DNA of 64,000 nt, taken from NCBI RefSeq assembly GCF_013349995.1, contig NZ_JABVXF010000021.1:26781-90780 (forward strand), in the 5' to 3' direction. Source of the stretch: Pseudoalteromonas sp. 0303. GTDB taxonomy: Bacteria; Pseudomonadota; Gammaproteobacteria; Enterobacterales; Alteromonadaceae. Under the pieces are notes generated by a model. That model saw only the letters and a list, made by a program, of their open reading frames with translations. It searched no databases and was not told the origin of the DNA. The stretch's first letter is position 1. The number at the start of each line of letters is the position of its first letter. The position numbers were made by a program, and so were the translations under genes. This document shows positions 1 through 10,785 of this stretch, piece by piece.

Positions 1-1194
1 ACGCAGATCAATTCGCGCTTTATAGCTTTTGTAGCCACGTTTGCGAATTTCAATATCATGAAAACCTTTTGGTAATGATGTCGTTAACCTAGTTGCACCA
101 TAGCTAACACCATCAATAAACACTTCGTCGTCATAAACATTTGAACGCAGTGTTAATTCAACCATTTTAGATTTTTTTAGATCAGGTAATGGTTCAACCT
201 TTATTGGCTTTTTTACAGAATAATCGCTTACTGGTTGCTCACTCATACGTGAAACCGATACCACCTGCCCATTATCCTGAGAGTCACTGAATGTTAACTG
301 ACTATCTGAATAGGTAGTGCCGTAGCTTGGCTGAAAGTTACCAGCCAGTGGCGTGCCATAGTCAGCACAAAAACGATTATCTAAATTAAGTAGGCTACAT
401 AAACGGCTGCTGTTTACATCACCGCGCATCGTCACACTTAAGTTAACGTTATAGTTACCTTGGCCACTGAACGCGCTGTTCACGACATGGCTACTTAAAA
501 TCTTAACTTGTGCACCGGCAAGGTTACGTTTTGGCTCAACTAAACGCTCTTCAGTTAAGTTAGCAAAAATCTGGTCTACAAAACGTTTAGTGGCTTTTTG
601 TAAGCCCATTTGTTGGCCACGTTGTTCACAGGCAGCAAGTGTTTCGGTGCGCTTACAGTTAATCGTGTGATTAACCTCTAATGTGCCTTCCCGAGTGAAT
701 TCGTTACGTAAACGCTCAACACGTGCCGTTGCTAACTGCTCTTTTAAACTTTCTAAGGTGTTTAACTGGGTGTGCTTTGATACACGAATTTGCTCAATGT
801 CTTTTCTATGTGAAGCAATTGCCGCCAATTGCATCGAAATATCATCTTTGTTTTGTTTGTGATCAACCACAGCTTTTTGATAGCGCGACTGCGCATTGCT
901 GATATCAAGAGTTGGGTCATCAATAAGTCGGCGGTACATCTCGTTCATTGCATCTAGCGCTTGGTTTTTTTCTTTATCTAGCTCAGTTGAGCGGGCGCGC
1001 AATAATTCGAGTTGTTTTTGTAACTGACTTTCTTCTTTTAGGTGTTTTTCGAGGATTAAGGTCGAGTTATCGTATTCGGCTTGTTTTTTACTGATCTCTG
1101 ATTCAATGCCAGTTACCGTAGCAGTATCTTGTGCAAATGCACTAGTTGCTAGCAAACTAACTGAAATTAACAGAGATAAAGGAGCAATTCGCAT
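1..1194 (-). CDS. PEGA-domain secreted protein, 3' end outside window
   Basis: Read on the minus strand, an uninterrupted frame of 398 codons runs from an ATG at 1194 to the window edge, so the C-terminus is missing. The start has a GGGAATGGA-like ribosome site just upstream. The first ~21 residues form a Sec signal peptide (charged MRI, hydrophobic core, ending SAFAQ). Residues ~25-170 are rich in K, E and Q and look like a long coiled coil. The last ~45 visible residues (VYDDEVFIDGVSYGATR... KGFHDIEIRKRGY) match the PEGA surface-domain pattern. It is therefore probably a periplasmic or surface-anchored coiled-coil protein with one or more PEGA repeats. Function unknown. It diverges from the 1433 gene across a 238-base gap in which I see no clear promoter or gene. 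Confidence 0.7.
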   Translation of the reverse strand, partial: MRIAPLSLLISVSLLATSAFAQDTATVTGIESEISKKQAEYDNSTLILEKHLKEESQLQKQLELLRARSTELDKEKNQALDAMNEMYRRLIDDPTLDISNAQSRYQKAVVDHKQNKDDISMQLAAIASHRKDIEQIRVSKHTQLNTLESLKEQLATARVERLRNEFTREGTLEVNHTINCKRTETLAACEQRGQQMGLQKATKRFVDQIFANLTEERLVEPKRNLAGAQVKILSSHVVNSAFSGQGNYNVNLSVTMRGDVNSSRLCSLLNLDNRFCADYGTPLAGNFQPSYGTTYSDSQLTFSDSQDNGQVVSVSRMSEQPVSDYSVKKPIKVEPLPDLKKSKMVELTLRSNVYDDEVFIDGVSYGATRLTTSLPKGFHDIEIRKRGYKSYKARIDLR

Positions 1195-1432
1195 ATATTC
1201 CATTCCCAAAAAGCGGCAATTATTTGGTCATTATTATTTTTTTATAATTAAACTCTTATGCTATGTACTTGCAAGGCAAAACACAAGCTTTGTTCAATTA
1301 TTATCTGAGTTTACATCTATTACCTTAGTTGATGCCAGTAAATAACAAAATCATTTGAGTTTAATTGACTAATTTCTATCTGTAAGACGACTTTGCTACA
1401 ATAAGACGTGTTTTTTTACGAAAATTAATGCC

Positions 1433-2332
1433 GTGAATAGTTCTTTTGAATCACCAGTACAAACAATTCATCACCCCTTATTAGCTGCACGTAAAATTCA
1501 GCTAAGCATCAAGCGAGATGATCTTATTCATCCGCAAATTAGTGGCAACAAATGGCGTAAGCTAAAGTTTAACTTAGATGTTATGCAGCAACAGGGTAAA
1601 TCTGAACTACTCACTTTTGGTGGCGCATTTTCAAATCATATTCATGCCACGGCAACTGCAGGTAAGTTATTTGGCTTTAAAACCCACGGTATTATTCGCG
1701 GCCCTGAGCTAGACGAAGCAAATCCAACACTCAACTACGCAAAGCAATGCGGTATGAGCTTACACCCAGTAAATCGAATTACTTACCGCTTAAGGCACGA
1801 CCAAACGTATTCAGCACAGTTACAAGCGCAGTTTCCGAATGCCTACATATTGCCAGAAGGCGGCACTAACACAGCCGCACTTTTAGGCTGTAAAGAATTA
1901 GCGCAAAGCCTACCAAGCTCTGATGTGATTGTTTGCCCAACTGGTAGTGGCGGCACACTAGCAGGTTTAATCGAAGGTGCACCACAACACACAAAACTGT
2001 TAGGTGTCGCAGTACTAAAGCAAGCGCACTACTTAATTGATGAGATAAAGCAGCTAAGTAATAAAGCAAATCAGCAACAAAACTGGCAGCTGCTTTGCGA
2101 CTTTCATGATGGTGGTTACGGAAAGTTTAGCGATGACTTGTGGCTATTTTGCCAAACCTTTAGTGAGCAACACGCAATCCCGCTTGAGCCAATCTACAGC
2201 GGCAAAATGCTCTATGCCGTTTGGCAATTAATAGAGCAAGGTTACTTTAGTCAAGGAACGCATATCATTGCAGTTCATACTGGTGGGCTACAAGGTTTAG
2301 ACGGCCTTAAGTACCGAGGGCTAATTGACTAG
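1433..2332 (+). CDS. PLP-dependent D-cysteine desulfhydrase / ACC deaminase-like enzyme
   Basis: A 299-residue member of the 1-aminocyclopropane-1-carboxylate deaminase / D-cysteine desulfhydrase group of fold-type II PLP enzymes. The PLP lysine lies in SGNKWRKLKFN (~37-47). A TFGGAFSNHIHATA segment follows, the usual substrate loop, and PTGSGGTLAGL (~169-179) is the phosphate-binding glycine loop. The family removes sulfur or the amino group from D-cysteine or related amino acids in the cytoplasm. The start is GTG; an ATG five bases upstream is immediately followed by TGA and cannot be used. It is monocistronic and its stop overlaps the stop of the convergent gene at 2329 by four bases. Substrate cannot be decided from sequence; D-cysteine or another D-amino acid is likelier than ACC. 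Confidence 0.85.
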   Translation: MNSSFESPVQTIHHPLLAARKIQLSIKRDDLIHPQISGNKWRKLKFNLDVMQQQGKSELLTFGGAFSNHIHATATAGKLFGFKTHGIIRGPELDEANPTLNYAKQCGMSLHPVNRITYRLRHDQTYSAQLQAQFPNAYILPEGGTNTAALLGCKELAQSLPSSDVIVCPTGSGGTLAGLIEGAPQHTKLLGVAVLKQAHYLIDEIKQLSNKANQQQNWQLLCDFHDGGYGKFSDDLWLFCQTFSEQHAIPLEPIYSGKMLYAVWQLIEQGYFSQGTHIIAVHTGGLQGLDGLKYRGLID

Positions 2333-4080
2333 CTGTAAGGTGTAATATCCGCCAGTTTTTGCAATGGCTCAGCAAAGTAAAAGCCTTGAGCTGCAATGAC
2401 ACCTAGATTTTTTAAGGTCGCAAGTTCGTTCTGTGTTTCTACTCCAACCGCATAAACAGGAAAGTTTAGCTCAGTACCCTTAGAAATTATTTGCTTTACA
2501 ATTTTTTGCTGTTGGGTGTTGGTATCTATATTGTGTATCAGTTCAAATGCTAACTTAATACTGCATACATTTTTGATATTTCTATAAGTTGCTATATGTT
2601 CTGCACTACGCACGTTATCAATAACAATACCAGCAGACAGTTTCTCTAAACATTCAAACTGTTCACTGAGCTTTTTATGCTGTTTTAGATAATCGTCTTC
2701 GCTTAGTTCAAATTGCAATTTGTCTGCGCTATTAAACCCTTCCATTTGCTGTTTAAACCACAGCCAAAACTCGTCATTAAACCAGTTCATTGCGTGTAAG
2801 TTTATACTCACCGTTAATGAGCCCGTTTCGTTCAGCAGCATTTTCTTCACTTGAGAAATCACAGTTTGATCCAATAACAAGACATCTTTTTTACTACTCA
2901 TATGAGGAATAAAATGCCGAGCCGCAAGCAAGCCTAAACTCTTGTGGCGAATACGGATCAACGCCTCATGCTGTAAAATATCGCCTGTTTGTAAGTCGAA
3001 CAAAGGCTGAAAAAACAACATAAAATGTTTTTTCTTAATGTACTCAAATAGGTGTTCTTTACTATCAGCAAGCATGCTTGACTGCGTATGACCAAAGGGT
3101 AAGCGATGAATGTGCTGCCAAGCACTTTGTTTCGCCAGCGCTAATGCTGATTTAGTAAGCTGATAAACCACGGCCTGATCAGCCCCTGTGCGGTAATTAC
3201 ACACACCAATTTTTATATCAGCGCGAGATAAGTCACTACGATAATTTAAACAAGCTTGATATATAACCTGATGTAATCGCTTAGTGTATTTATCAACTTC
3301 GGTGGCAGGCACACTGTTTAAGGTCACGGCAATACCACCCGATGGCAATAATTTCACAGATCGATTTACAAGTTCACCAAACCCTTTTGCAATGACTAAC
3401 TTAAAGTAATTATCAACGTCGAGATTAGCAGGGAAAGGGTTCTTCCAAAAGAATAGCGCAAATAAATGGTTATAGTTTGTTGGCACACCATACAAAATAT
3501 TTAAATCCTGATGACCTAATGGTTTAGGTGATGCAACTTTCTTGGCTGTAACCTGAGTGTTTAATTGTTCAAATGGTTTGCTCAGCGGTTTTTCTGTTAT
3601 TGCCAATTGCTTGAACATTTTTTTCCACCAGCGGAAACCCCAATACCCAGTGCCAAGCAATATTAAATTTAGGAAAATAAATAAGTGACTTTCGACCAAC
3701 CAAGAAGGCCAATGAAATAAACGCAAATTAACCGTTTTATAGCTAAACACCTCTTGCTCTAAGTCGATAAAGTTTGCAAAGTTATGTGGTACATCACTAG
3801 CGCTCATTGCAAAGCCTTGGCTTTTAACTAAGGTAGCAATAATATCTTGCGAGGCAATCGGGTCGAGGTTTAATTCATACACTTGCTTGGCAAGCTCAGT
3901 ACCGGTGCGATGAACTTTGTCGTGCAACACATCACTTAAGAAAATATTAAAAACAACTAATAGCAAAAAAGCGGCTGCCACATAGATGACCACCGGTTGA
4001 TTTATTTGTGAAGTTAAGTTTCGTTTCATTTCACAGGTTAGTTGCTCAAACATATACAAAGTGTTGTTCAAGAACCCCAT
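2329..4080 (-). CDS. membrane protein with degenerate GGDEF and EAL domains (CsrD/MshH-like)
   Basis: 583 residues. A first membrane helix (~32-50) and a second (~134-152) bracket a short periplasmic loop. A degenerate GGDEF-like domain (~190-340) lacks the GGDEF signature. The C-terminal EAL-like domain (~355-580) keeps EAL in HEALIRI, but the usual DDFGTG metal/catalytic motif reads DNVRSA. Loss of both signatures suggests no cyclase or phosphodiesterase activity. This layout is that of CsrD/MshH, which targets CsrB-type small RNAs to RNase E, but here it is shorter than CsrD (~640) and I cannot confirm orthology. The start is uncertain: the first ATG (4080) has no clear ribosome site, and ATGs at 4053 and 4029 are alternatives. 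Confidence 0.7.
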   Translation of the reverse strand: MGFLNNTLYMFEQLTCEMKRNLTSQINQPVVIYVAAAFLLLVVFNIFLSDVLHDKVHRTGTELAKQVYELNLDPIASQDIIATLVKSQGFAMSASDVPHNFANFIDLEQEVFSYKTVNLRLFHWPSWLVESHLFIFLNLILLGTGYWGFRWWKKMFKQLAITEKPLSKPFEQLNTQVTAKKVASPKPLGHQDLNILYGVPTNYNHLFALFFWKNPFPANLDVDNYFKLVIAKGFGELVNRSVKLLPSGGIAVTLNSVPATEVDKYTKRLHQVIYQACLNYRSDLSRADIKIGVCNYRTGADQAVVYQLTKSALALAKQSAWQHIHRLPFGHTQSSMLADSKEHLFEYIKKKHFMLFFQPLFDLQTGDILQHEALIRIRHKSLGLLAARHFIPHMSSKKDVLLLDQTVISQVKKMLLNETGSLTVSINLHAMNWFNDEFWLWFKQQMEGFNSADKLQFELSEDDYLKQHKKLSEQFECLEKLSAGIVIDNVRSAEHIATYRNIKNVCSIKLAFELIHNIDTNTQQQKIVKQIISKGTELNFPVYAVGVETQNELATLKNLGVIAAQGFYFAEPLQKLADITPYS

Positions 4081-4266
4081 AAATACAAGGCTGCAGGGCG
4101 ATTTAAAGCAATATCAGAAATATACTAGAACCAGCGCTGTCAAAAGTTTTGTAATTTTAATCACCTAGCCAACACAGTTAATGAGAATTATTTTGTAACC
4201 GGCAAACGGCTCAAAGAGTAGTAAGAAAGTTTGCAGTTCTAAAACTTCTCCAAATCAACATAGTCG

Positions 4267-4800
4267 TTAATTAACTTTAAACACATTTAAGGCATCGGAT
4301 GTTTTTTGCTGTGCATTTTCTAAATCTGTAATTAACTTCTCAAGTAACGCTAATTCGTTTTGAACATCATGTATGTTGGAAGTGATATTTTGACTTGCTT
4401 TGCTCGCTTCTTCAGCGAGCTGGCTTTGCGATTCAATTGCATCGGATACAGTATTTTTTTGGCTACTCACATCAGCAATATTAGCTGTTAAGGTATCTAT
4501 ATTCGATAACGCTTGTTCACTATTATCACTAACCATTTGCGTTGAGTCAGAGGTATTTTCCATATATACCTGAAACTGCTGAACCTGCTGTTTTATATCA
4601 TCAAGGACTGAAGAGATTTCAAATGTTGAGTCTTGACTACATGTAGCTGAACCACGAACCTCATCGACTACAACAGTAAAGCCACGATTTTTTCCCTGCC
4701 CGAGCAGCTTCTATTGCAGTATTGAGGGCAAGTAAATTAGTTTGTTCTGCAATGCTCGAAATCGTATCGAGTACAGATTGAATGGTATTTGTTCAATTTG
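4267..4800 (-). pseudogene. remnant of a methyl-accepting chemotaxis protein (signalling domain)
   Basis: The minus strand encodes the hairpin tip of an MCP signalling domain: SIAEQTNLLALNTAIEAARAG, then after a frame change NRGFTVVVDEVRGSA, then an amphipathic coiled coil ending in VFKVN and TAA at 4267. The frame breaks at the homopolymer around 4688-4697 (GGGAAAAAATCG on the coding strand), where codons for the usual Glu-Gln-Gly are missing. A second break near 4790 separates SQIEQ from TIQSVLD. No sensor, membrane helix or HAMP region exists upstream, so both truncation and frameshift are present. A free 98-codon frame (4267-4563) remains but is only the C-terminal coil. An intact receptor would have signalled to CheA/CheW at the cell pole. 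Confidence 0.85.
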
Positions 4801-4862
4801 GCTATACAGCCTAGTGAAGTTATCATGCAATGTTTACGTTATTGATTAACCTTCCGTTTATA

Positions 4863-4892
4863 AAAAAGGCCTAACAAGTGTTAGGCCTTTTT
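4863..4892 (-). terminator. terminator downstream of murA
   Basis: A perfect 14-bp inverted repeat (AAAAAGGCCTAACA, 2-base spacer, TGTTAGGCCTTTTT) lies 16 bases after the murA stop. Read on the minus strand it gives a GC-core hairpin with a terminal U run, a classic intrinsic terminator; the symmetry makes it bidirectional. Confidence 0.92.
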
Positions 4893-4908
4893 CATAAGTA
4901 TTTAGCGA

Positions 4909-6183
<1,275 letters not shown>

Positions 6184-6441
6184 CTATTGAGGTAAAATAA
6201 ATTTTTGTTCGCGTTTCCATTCAGTCGGTGTGAACGCTTTGATAGATACAGCGTGGATTGTACCGTCTGAGATTGTTGACATTAACGGAGCATAAACCAA
6301 CTGTTGCTTCTTCACGCGAGATAAACCATCAAAACACTCACCAACAGCAATCACTTCGTAGTGGCTACCATTTGCTTTAACAATCACTTCATCTAGTTTT
6401 AGTTCGTCGCGTAATAACGTTTCGACTTGGCTTGTTTCCAT
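6184..6441 (-). CDS. ibaG: BolA-family protein IbaG
   Basis: A small BolA-fold protein with [29 protein letters not shown], the family core including the invariant histidine of the HAVSIK segment, which in this family helps bind a [2Fe-2S] cluster shared with monothiol glutaredoxins. I favour the ATG at 6441 ([10 protein letters not shown]) because E. coli IbaG begins at the equivalent point; a GTG at 6450 overlapping the mlaB stop would add three residues. Position between mlaB and murA is the conserved one in gammaproteobacteria. Known roles are acid-stress response and iron-sulfur handling. Confidence 0.92.
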   Translation of the reverse strand: METSQVETLLRDELKLDEVIVKANGSHYEVIAVGECFDGLSRVKKQQLVYAPLMSTISDGTIHAVSIKAFTPTEWKREQKFILPQ

Positions 6442-6446
6442 AAATC

Positions 6447-6740
6447 TCACTCAAATAGGTTTGTGACCTGACCCAACTGCATTAAATTTTGCAATTGTTC
6501 AGGGCTATTTTGCAGTTCAAGGTGAATACCTTGCTGCTTTAATTCTGCGAAAGAGTGAATTAACCAAGCTAAGCCCGCCGTGTCAACCCTAGATAGCCCA
6601 GAAAGGTCAAAATACCATGTTTTATGGCTAGAATCTGGCTTGGCATTCAGAAGGCGTTCACGGCCAATTGAATTTCGAGTCAGTTCGCCACTGACTCGAA
6701 ACTGGTTATCTTCAAGTTGAGTAATCTCGACTTTACTCAT
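6447..6740 (-). CDS. mlaB: MlaB, STAS-domain subunit of the Mla lipid ABC transporter
   Basis: A ~97-residue STAS domain protein with the typical [19 protein letters not shown] strand-helix core; the serine/threonine beside the VDTAGL helix is the usual regulatory site. MlaB binds the ATPase MlaF and is needed for activity and stability of the inner-membrane MlaFEDB complex. The frame opens with a GTG at 6752, but the ATG at 6740 (MSKVEITQL) has a GGTGGTG stretch before it and overlaps the mlaC stop by only a few bases, so I use it. It is translationally coupled to mlaC. Confidence 0.9.
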   Translation of the reverse strand: MSKVEITQLEDNQFRVSGELTRNSIGRERLLNAKPDSSHKTWYFDLSGLSRVDTAGLAWLIHSFAELKQQGIHLELQNSPEQLQNLMQLGQVTNLFE

Positions 6741-7410
6741 CACCACCATCACCTCTAAATTGCACTGGCAGTTGGCTCTTCTGCTCTAGTAAGTCACTTA
6801 CATAATCTAGACCATGTTGGCGTAAAATACCTTGTAATTCACTTTGTTTAGCATCAAGCAAACTAATACCTTCTGCAATCATATCGTACGCGCCCCAGTT
6901 ACCACTGCGGTCTTCACGTACTTTAAAGTCGATTCTGATATCAGGTTTACCGGCTTCAACAATCTTAGTTTTAACAACCACCACATCTTGGCCTTTGAAA
7001 GGCTGTGGTGGTGCAAACTCAACGCTTTGGTTAGTGTATTGAGTAAACACACCTGCGTAAGTTGCAATTAAATACTTTTGGAAAACGTCAATGAAGCGTT
7101 GTAACTCTTTAATTGCCTTTGCTTTTTCCTCTTTATCTTCGATAGCACGCACCTTTGACACGTGATTACCTAATACGCGCAGTGCAGCATACTTGTAGTC
7201 AATGTAAGGCATTAGCTCTTCTTCTACGATAACGCGAAGATGCTCTTTGTCTTTCGCAATAAGAGGTTGGTCTTTGGTAATACGTGCAAAAGTATTATCT
7301 GACACTGTACGAACCATTTTGTACGGGTCTTTTAAATCAACCTTAGGTTCAGCGGCTTGTGCGTTTAGGCTAAACAGCACAGCAATACATAATAAAAACT
7401 TCTTAAGCAT
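6733..7410 (-). CDS. mlaC: MlaC, periplasmic phospholipid-binding protein
   Basis: 225 residues with a clear Sec signal peptide (MLKKFLLCIAVLFSLNAQA, cleavage near residue 19-20). The mature part is the MlaC/Ttg2D fold: YPYIDYKYAALRVLG-type helix, a central region of conserved aromatic residues and the RIDFKVRED strand. MlaC ferries phospholipids through the periplasm between the outer-membrane MlaA-porin complex and inner-membrane MlaD. Gene order mlaF-E-D-C-B is complete; mlaA is not in this window, as usual. Confidence 0.95.
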   Translation of the reverse strand: MLKKFLLCIAVLFSLNAQAAEPKVDLKDPYKMVRTVSDNTFARITKDQPLIAKDKEHLRVIVEEELMPYIDYKYAALRVLGNHVSKVRAIEDKEEKAKAIKELQRFIDVFQKYLIATYAGVFTQYTNQSVEFAPPQPFKGQDVVVVKTKIVEAGKPDIRIDFKVREDRSGNWGAYDMIAEGISLLDAKQSELQGILRQHGLDYVSDLLEQKSQLPVQFRGDGGDE

Positions 7411-7412
7411 AA

Positions 7413-7961
7413 TTATTCACCACCCTGGTTGAATAAGAACTGACCGATTAACTCTTCTAAAACAAGCGCTGATTTTGTATCAGTAATGTAGTCACCATCT
7501 GCAAGCGCTTTGCTTTCAACACCAAATAGATCATCTAGATCTGTATCATGCTCACTTGCTGTTACATCTTCACCCATACAGCGTTGCTCAGCAGATTCAG
7601 GGGCAATAACAGGGTTAATGCCTAAGTACTGTTCACCTAAAATACCTGATGTCAAAATAGAGATTGATGTTGTGTCTGAAAACTTACATAAGTAATTTGC
7701 ATCAATCGCCATATTTACCACAGGCACAAACTCTTTTGGGTGAATAAAGATTGATTCAACTCGGCCAACAACTACACCACCTACTTTAATCGGCGCACGT
7801 GCTTTTAAAGAACCAATGTTTTCAAACTTTGCGTTCAGTTGGTAAGTCTCACCACTACCACTAATGCCGGCATTCGCAACTTTAAATGCTAATAATGCAA
7901 ATGCAGCGATACCAAGGGCTACAAAAAAGCCAACTAATATTTCTAATTTCCGTGAATTCAT
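7413..7961 (-). CDS. mlaD: MlaD, MCE-domain lipid-binding subunit
   Basis: 182 residues. One N-terminal membrane helix (~8-27, LEILVGFFVALGIAAFALLAF) anchors a single periplasmic MCE domain (~38-120; FENIGSLKARAPIKVGGVVVG and ILTSGILGEQYLGI are its hallmarks). MlaD forms the hexameric ring on the MlaE permease through which lipid passes. The length matches E. coli MlaD. Two bases separate it from mlaC. Confidence 0.96.
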   Translation of the reverse strand: MNSRKLEILVGFFVALGIAAFALLAFKVANAGISGSGETYQLNAKFENIGSLKARAPIKVGGVVVGRVESIFIHPKEFVPVVNMAIDANYLCKFSDTTSISILTSGILGEQYLGINPVIAPESAEQRCMGEDVTASEHDTDLDDLFGVESKALADGDYITDTKSALVLEELIGQFLFNQGGE

Positions 7962-7974
7962 CTTTATACCCTAA

Positions 7975-8754
7975 TTAGCTGGTAAACATTACCGCTGTTA
8001 AAATAAAGTCAAAACCTAATACTGCCAATGACGAGTGCACAACGGTTTCTGTTGTCGCTTTACTGATCCCCTCTGAAGTAGGAACACAGTCATAGCCTTT
8101 GTAAAGTGCAATCCAAGTCACAATCATGGCGAATACAAAACTCTTAATCATGCCGTTCACAATATCTTGTTGAAACGACACTTGCGCTTGCATGATTGAC
8201 CAGAAGCTTCCTGAGTCAACACCAAGCCAATCAACACCCACTAAATGAGCGCCGATAATAGCAACCGCAGAAAAGATCAATGCAAGCAATGGCATACTGA
8301 TAAAACCAGCCCAAAAACGCGGTGCAATAATGCGTTTAAGTGGATCAATCGCCATCATTTCTAAACTTGATAATTGCTCAGTTGCTTTCATTAAACCAAT
8401 TTCAGCAGTAAGTGCACTACCCGCGCGGCCTGCAAACAATAACGCTGTTACTACAGGGCCTAACTCCCGTAATAAGCTCAATGCCACTAAAGGCCCTAAG
8501 CTATCTTCGGCACCATAGCCTACTAATACGGTGTAACCCTGCAGGGCGAGCACCATACCGATGAATAAGCCTGACACCATAATGATTAAAAGAGATTGCG
8601 AGCCCACCATATATAATTGGCGAACAAGTAAAGGCGTGCCTTTTTTGAAGTTCGGCACATTAACGAGTGCACCAAACAGCATCTGAGTTGAACGGCCAAG
8701 CGCGGCAAAGCGCCCTAATGTTTTGTGACCTAACTTCTGGAATAGATCAAGCAT
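7975..8754 (-). CDS. mlaE: MlaE, permease of the Mla lipid ABC transporter
   Basis: 259 residues of the MlaE/YrbE family with about five membrane segments. The conserved family motif is visible as [27 protein letters not shown] (~93-119), the cytoplasmic coupling region. Two copies form the transmembrane core with MlaF. The start overlaps the end of mlaF by eight bases, so translation is coupled. Confidence 0.96.
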   Translation of the reverse strand: MLDLFQKLGHKTLGRFAALGRSTQMLFGALVNVPNFKKGTPLLVRQLYMVGSQSLLIIMVSGLFIGMVLALQGYTVLVGYGAEDSLGPLVALSLLRELGPVVTALLFAGRAGSALTAEIGLMKATEQLSSLEMMAIDPLKRIIAPRFWAGFISMPLLALIFSAVAIIGAHLVGVDWLGVDSGSFWSIMQAQVSFQQDIVNGMIKSFVFAMIVTWIALYKGYDCVPTSEGISKATTETVVHSSLAVLGFDFILTAVMFTS

Positions 8755-9589
8755 TATGCACTCCTAGTAATTCATCATCATACGCAGGAGCTGGGAAATG
8801 GAATGGTACTGGGCCATCCGATAAACCATTTAAGAACTGTTGTACAAGTTCAGATTCATGGTTTTGCATTTGCTCTGGTGAACCTTCGCCTATCACCCCT
8901 TGATCTGCAATAATGATCACGTGATCAGCAATACTCATAACCTCTGTAACATCATGGGTCACGATAAGTGATGATAAACCTAGCACCTCATTCAGTGATT
9001 TTATTAGCTTAACTAACACACCCATAGAGATAGGATCTTGGCCAGCAAATGGCTCATCGTACATGATAAGCTCTGGATCAAGAGCAATTGAACGCGCTAA
9101 AGCAGCACGGCGAGCCATACCACCAGAAAGCTCAGACGGCATTAAGTCTTGTGCACCACGTAAGCCGACAGCTTGTAATTTCATTAAAACGACAAGACGA
9201 ATTAAATCTTCGCTGAGTTGAGTATGCTCACGCAAAGGAAAGGCGATATTGTCAAACACTGACATATCGGTAAATAAAGCGCCACTTTGAAACAGCATAC
9301 TCATTTTGGTGCGGGCAGCATAAAGTTCCTTGCGAGTCATGCCAGGAATGCTGTTGCCTTCAAATAAAATGTCACCTGAATCAGGTTTAAGCTGACCGCC
9401 AATTAAGCGCAACATGGTGGTTTTACCAATGCCGCTTGGTCCCATGATAGCGGTAATCTTGCCTTTCGGAATGTTAAAACTCATATTTTTATATATGATT
9501 CTATCGCCCCGTGAAAAGGTTACATCCTTGATTTCTACTATTGATTGCGACAAGTCGCTCTCCATAACGTTTTTCACTAGTTTTGCCAT
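8747..9589 (-). CDS. mlaF: MlaF, ATPase of the Mla lipid ABC transporter
   Basis: 280-residue ABC ATPase. Walker A is GPSGIGKT (50-57), the signature [15 protein letters not shown], and Walker [14 protein letters not shown]; the SGGM variant signature is characteristic of MlaF-type ATPases. It powers phospholipid transport by MlaFEDB at the inner membrane. First gene of the mla-ibaG-murA run, diverging from yrbG. The start at 9589 adds eight residues relative to an internal ATG (MESDLSQ, 9565), which is also possible. The 224-base divergent gap (9590-9813) must hold the promoters of both directions; no convincing -35/-10 pair stood out. Confidence 0.96.
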   Translation of the reverse strand: MAKLVKNVMESDLSQSIVEIKDVTFSRGDRIIYKNMSFNIPKGKITAIMGPSGIGKTTMLRLIGGQLKPDSGDILFEGNSIPGMTRKELYAARTKMSMLFQSGALFTDMSVFDNIAFPLREHTQLSEDLIRLVVLMKLQAVGLRGAQDLMPSELSGGMARRAALARSIALDPELIMYDEPFAGQDPISMGVLVKLIKSLNEVLGLSSLIVTHDVTEVMSIADHVIIIADQGVIGEGSPEQMQNHESELVQQFLNGLSDGPVPFHFPAPAYDDELLGVHNA

Positions 9590-9813
9590 TTTAAGGGTTT
9601 TTTAGTCAAGATGGAAAAAACAAATCGTAAAATTTTGTAATATTTTCTATCAATAAATTCTAAAGCTAGCTGCAAAGAGCTTAACGACACCTGAAATTTA
9701 GTTTCCTTGCTAAGCACGCTTTATGCTAGCCAGCCCATTCTTTTACTTATACTTTCAGGTTCGCTTTTGTTACTATTTGCAGTCATCTGTATAAGTAATG
9801 TTGGCGTATCACA

Positions 9814-10782
9814 ATGGTGACTTCTTTTGTCATTTTAATTATTGGTTTTGCTGCACTCGTTTGGAGTGCCGATCGGTTTGTTTATGGGGCGGCTGCACTC
9901 GCGAAAAATATGGGGATCCCCACCCTAATCATTGGTTTAACCGTTGTTGCTATGGGCTCTTCAGCCCCTGAAATGATGGTATCTGCATCGGCAGCACTTG
10001 CTGATAAAACAGATACTGCGGTAGGTAATGCGGTCGGCTCTAACATTACTAATATCTTACTTGTACTTGGTGTCACAGCTTTACTACGCCCTCTTTCAGT
10101 ATCTTCAATGACACTTAAACGTGAAATGCCGCTGGTATTGTTAATCTCAGTAGCCGCTTGGTATGTGTTCTCAGATAACTATTTTTCATTCGCTGAAGGC
10201 ATTGCCTTGATGATTGCTTTTGCTGTGTTTATTGGTGGTTTAGTTATTGTTTCTCTGCGTGCTAAAAACCAAGATGACCCATTTGTTAGCGAAGCATGTG
10301 AAGACGTTCCGAACGATGTCAGTACCAAATCAGCCTTGTTTTGGTTAATAATCGGCATGATTTTATTACCAGTTAGTTCACACTTTTTAGTTGAATCAGC
10401 CGTCGATATTGCGAAATATTTTGGTCTATCAGACCTTGTAATAGGCTTAACCATTATTGCTATTGGTACCAGCTTACCAGAGCTGGCGGCCTGTATTGCA
10501 GGGGTATTAAAAAACGAAGACGATTTAGCGCTTGGTAATATCGTTGGCTCAAACATTTTCAATTTACTCGCCGTATTACCACTTGCGGGCATTATCAACC
10601 CATCAATTATTGACCCTTCTGCGGCAAACCGCGATGCACTTATCATGATTGCAGCAACCGTTGTATTGATTGCCATGTCATTGAACTTTAAAGGTGCTCG
10701 TCGTATCAATAGAGTAGAAGGTGGCTTCTTGTTAGTCGCATTTATTGCATATCAGGGCTATATTTTCAGCCAAGTAGGATAA
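9814..10782 (+). CDS. yrbG: calcium/sodium antiporter family protein YrbG
   Basis: 322 residues of the CaCA (Ca2+:cation antiporter) superfamily. Two inverted alpha-repeats are visible: GSSAPEMMVSASAA...GNAVGSNITN (~48-86) and GTSLPELAACIAGV...GNIVGSNIFN (~224-260), which carry the acidic ion-binding residues. About ten hydrophobic segments. Located just before kdsD as in E. coli; three bases separate the genes, so it opens the Kdo/LPS transport operon. The physiological ion is not settled for bacterial YrbG. Confidence 0.93.
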   Translation: MVTSFVILIIGFAALVWSADRFVYGAAALAKNMGIPTLIIGLTVVAMGSSAPEMMVSASAALADKTDTAVGNAVGSNITNILLVLGVTALLRPLSVSSMTLKREMPLVLLISVAAWYVFSDNYFSFAEGIALMIAFAVFIGGLVIVSLRAKNQDDPFVSEACEDVPNDVSTKSALFWLIIGMILLPVSSHFLVESAVDIAKYFGLSDLVIGLTIIAIGTSLPELAACIAGVLKNEDDLALGNIVGSNIFNLLAVLPLAGIINPSIIDPSAANRDALIMIAATVVLIAMSLNFKGARRINRVEGGFLLVAFIAYQGYIFSQVG

Positions 10783-10785
10783 TTA

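Noticed and set aside
1106..1345. 79-codon plus-strand frame over the PEGA gene start and the intergenic gap
   Set aside because: No ribosome site, overlaps the signal peptide of a convincing minus-strand gene, and no family resemblance.
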